From NCBI RefSeq assembly GCF_905220365.1, contig NC_061131.1, positions 7,539,318-7,603,317 on the forward strand: DNA of 64,000 nt, given 5' to 3'. The notes below the pieces were generated by a model, which saw nothing but the letters and a program-made list of their open reading frames with translations, was not told where the DNA came from and made no database searches. This document shows, piece by piece, positions 63,217-64,000 of the stretch. The position numbers and the translations under genes were made by a program. Each line of letters begins with the position of its first letter. Position 1 is the stretch's first letter. Source of the stretch: Vanessa cardui. Taxonomy: Eukaryota; Arthropoda; Insecta; Lepidoptera; Nymphalidae.

Positions 63217-63826
63217 TTACATAGTAGTTATAACAAAGTCGCTTACCGCTTGCTGCCCTGTGTATGGTTACATCTTAAAAATTACACAACGGATTTTGAT
63301 GCGGTGTTTTTCAGTAGATAGATTTATTCAAGAGGAAGGTTTATATGTATAACACATGCATAATATAGTAGAAAGACACTGATAATTTTAGAGGTTTAAA
63401 AGTAATGTCGTAAATAAACATATTTTTTGCCATTGCCAGTATTGTATACCTTTGAAAGGCCTTCAAAAAGTCCGCGATGTAATATGTCTACAGTGATAAC
63501 CTACAACAAATACTTTTTACCCTTATACTTTTCAAGAGAAATACTGTCTTATTCTCGAAGCGATTGTAAAGAATACTGTATAATTCCTTATCCAATCAAA
63601 CCTTCAATACATTGTGAACTTAATATACACAGATCAAAATGGCCCGCATAACAAATATTCACTTAAACTACAGCATGTGATTTAAATGAATATTTTTGAA
63701 GATATTACAGACTTAAAATGCATGGACATAGCGGTTTGCGTCGTCTAATGACAAAAAAGCTGTAAAAATTCTGTAATATATTTAGTATCGGCATTGCACC
63801 CGTGCGAAGCCGGGTCGAGTCGCTAG
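63217..63826 (-). mobile_element. Retroposon related to the 'cggcttcgcacgggtgcaat' family
   Basis: In reverse it begins actagcgactcgacccggct and continues cgcacgggtgcaatgccgat. Near its end are cttcctcttgaataaatcta and ccgcatcaaaatccgttgtg, then aagcgactttgttataacta. Both ends match a common lepidopteran element of about this length; the middle is degraded. No coding capacity was recognised. Confidence 0.6.
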
Positions 63827-64000
63827 TTATATAATATAATAATGTTTGTCCTATATCATCAACGTTAAGGTAAAAGTAATAAGAGTATCTACTAAGTCTT
63901 TAAAGCTGTAATTTGAAACAAAGGTTGTTTTTATAACGTAACTGCTAAGAAAATATATTTGGAAACATCAATTTTGTTGATAAGTAATAACTTTATATGA

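Overview
This 64 kb window is AT-rich, gene-poor animal DNA. The organism is almost certainly a lepidopteran, most likely a butterfly. The evidence is a one-gene intron/exon structure with GT-AG splice sites, no bacterial-style gene packing, and many copies of interspersed repeats typical of Lepidoptera. These include a tRNA-derived SINE ending in a TTG-repeat tail (Metulj-like, a family known from Heliconius), a second tRNA-derived SINE, RTE-type LINE tails and a dispersed retroposon of the 'caaatttcatcaaaatcggtt' type. Family names are from memory and were not checked against a database.

The only protein gene I can support runs on the minus strand from 40308 down to 28873. It is a small Ras-like GTPase of the RERG/RASL11 branch. 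I rebuilt it by hand as six coding exons: 40308-40245, 31548-31492, 30906-30830, 30731-30550, 29407-29221 and 28941-28873. They total 636 nt and encode 211 residues plus a stop. Every junction is GT-AG, every phase closes, and the joined protein aligns with RERG from the P-loop to the C-terminus. The P-loop, the switch I threonine, NKxD and SA motifs are present. Switch II is degenerate: DTAGQE is replaced by DTCGCA, so the catalytic glutamine is a cysteine. There is no CAAX box. Intron 1 is 8.7 kb and holds GC-rich patches that could be regulatory. A CpG-rich block lies just upstream of exon 1.

Layout: 1-28.5 kb is intergenic with scattered SINEs, LINE tails and a few GC-rich unexplained patches. 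28.5-40.5 kb is the GTPase gene. 40.5-64 kb is intergenic, with three copies of an inverted-terminus element, a small terminal-inverted-repeat element, a near-perfect 59-nt hairpin, and several GC-rich patches that could be exons or enhancers of genes lying mostly outside the window. I see no rRNA or independent tRNA gene, no CRISPR array, and no intact transposase or reverse transcriptase. Apart from the unusual GTPase I found no clear new biological system.
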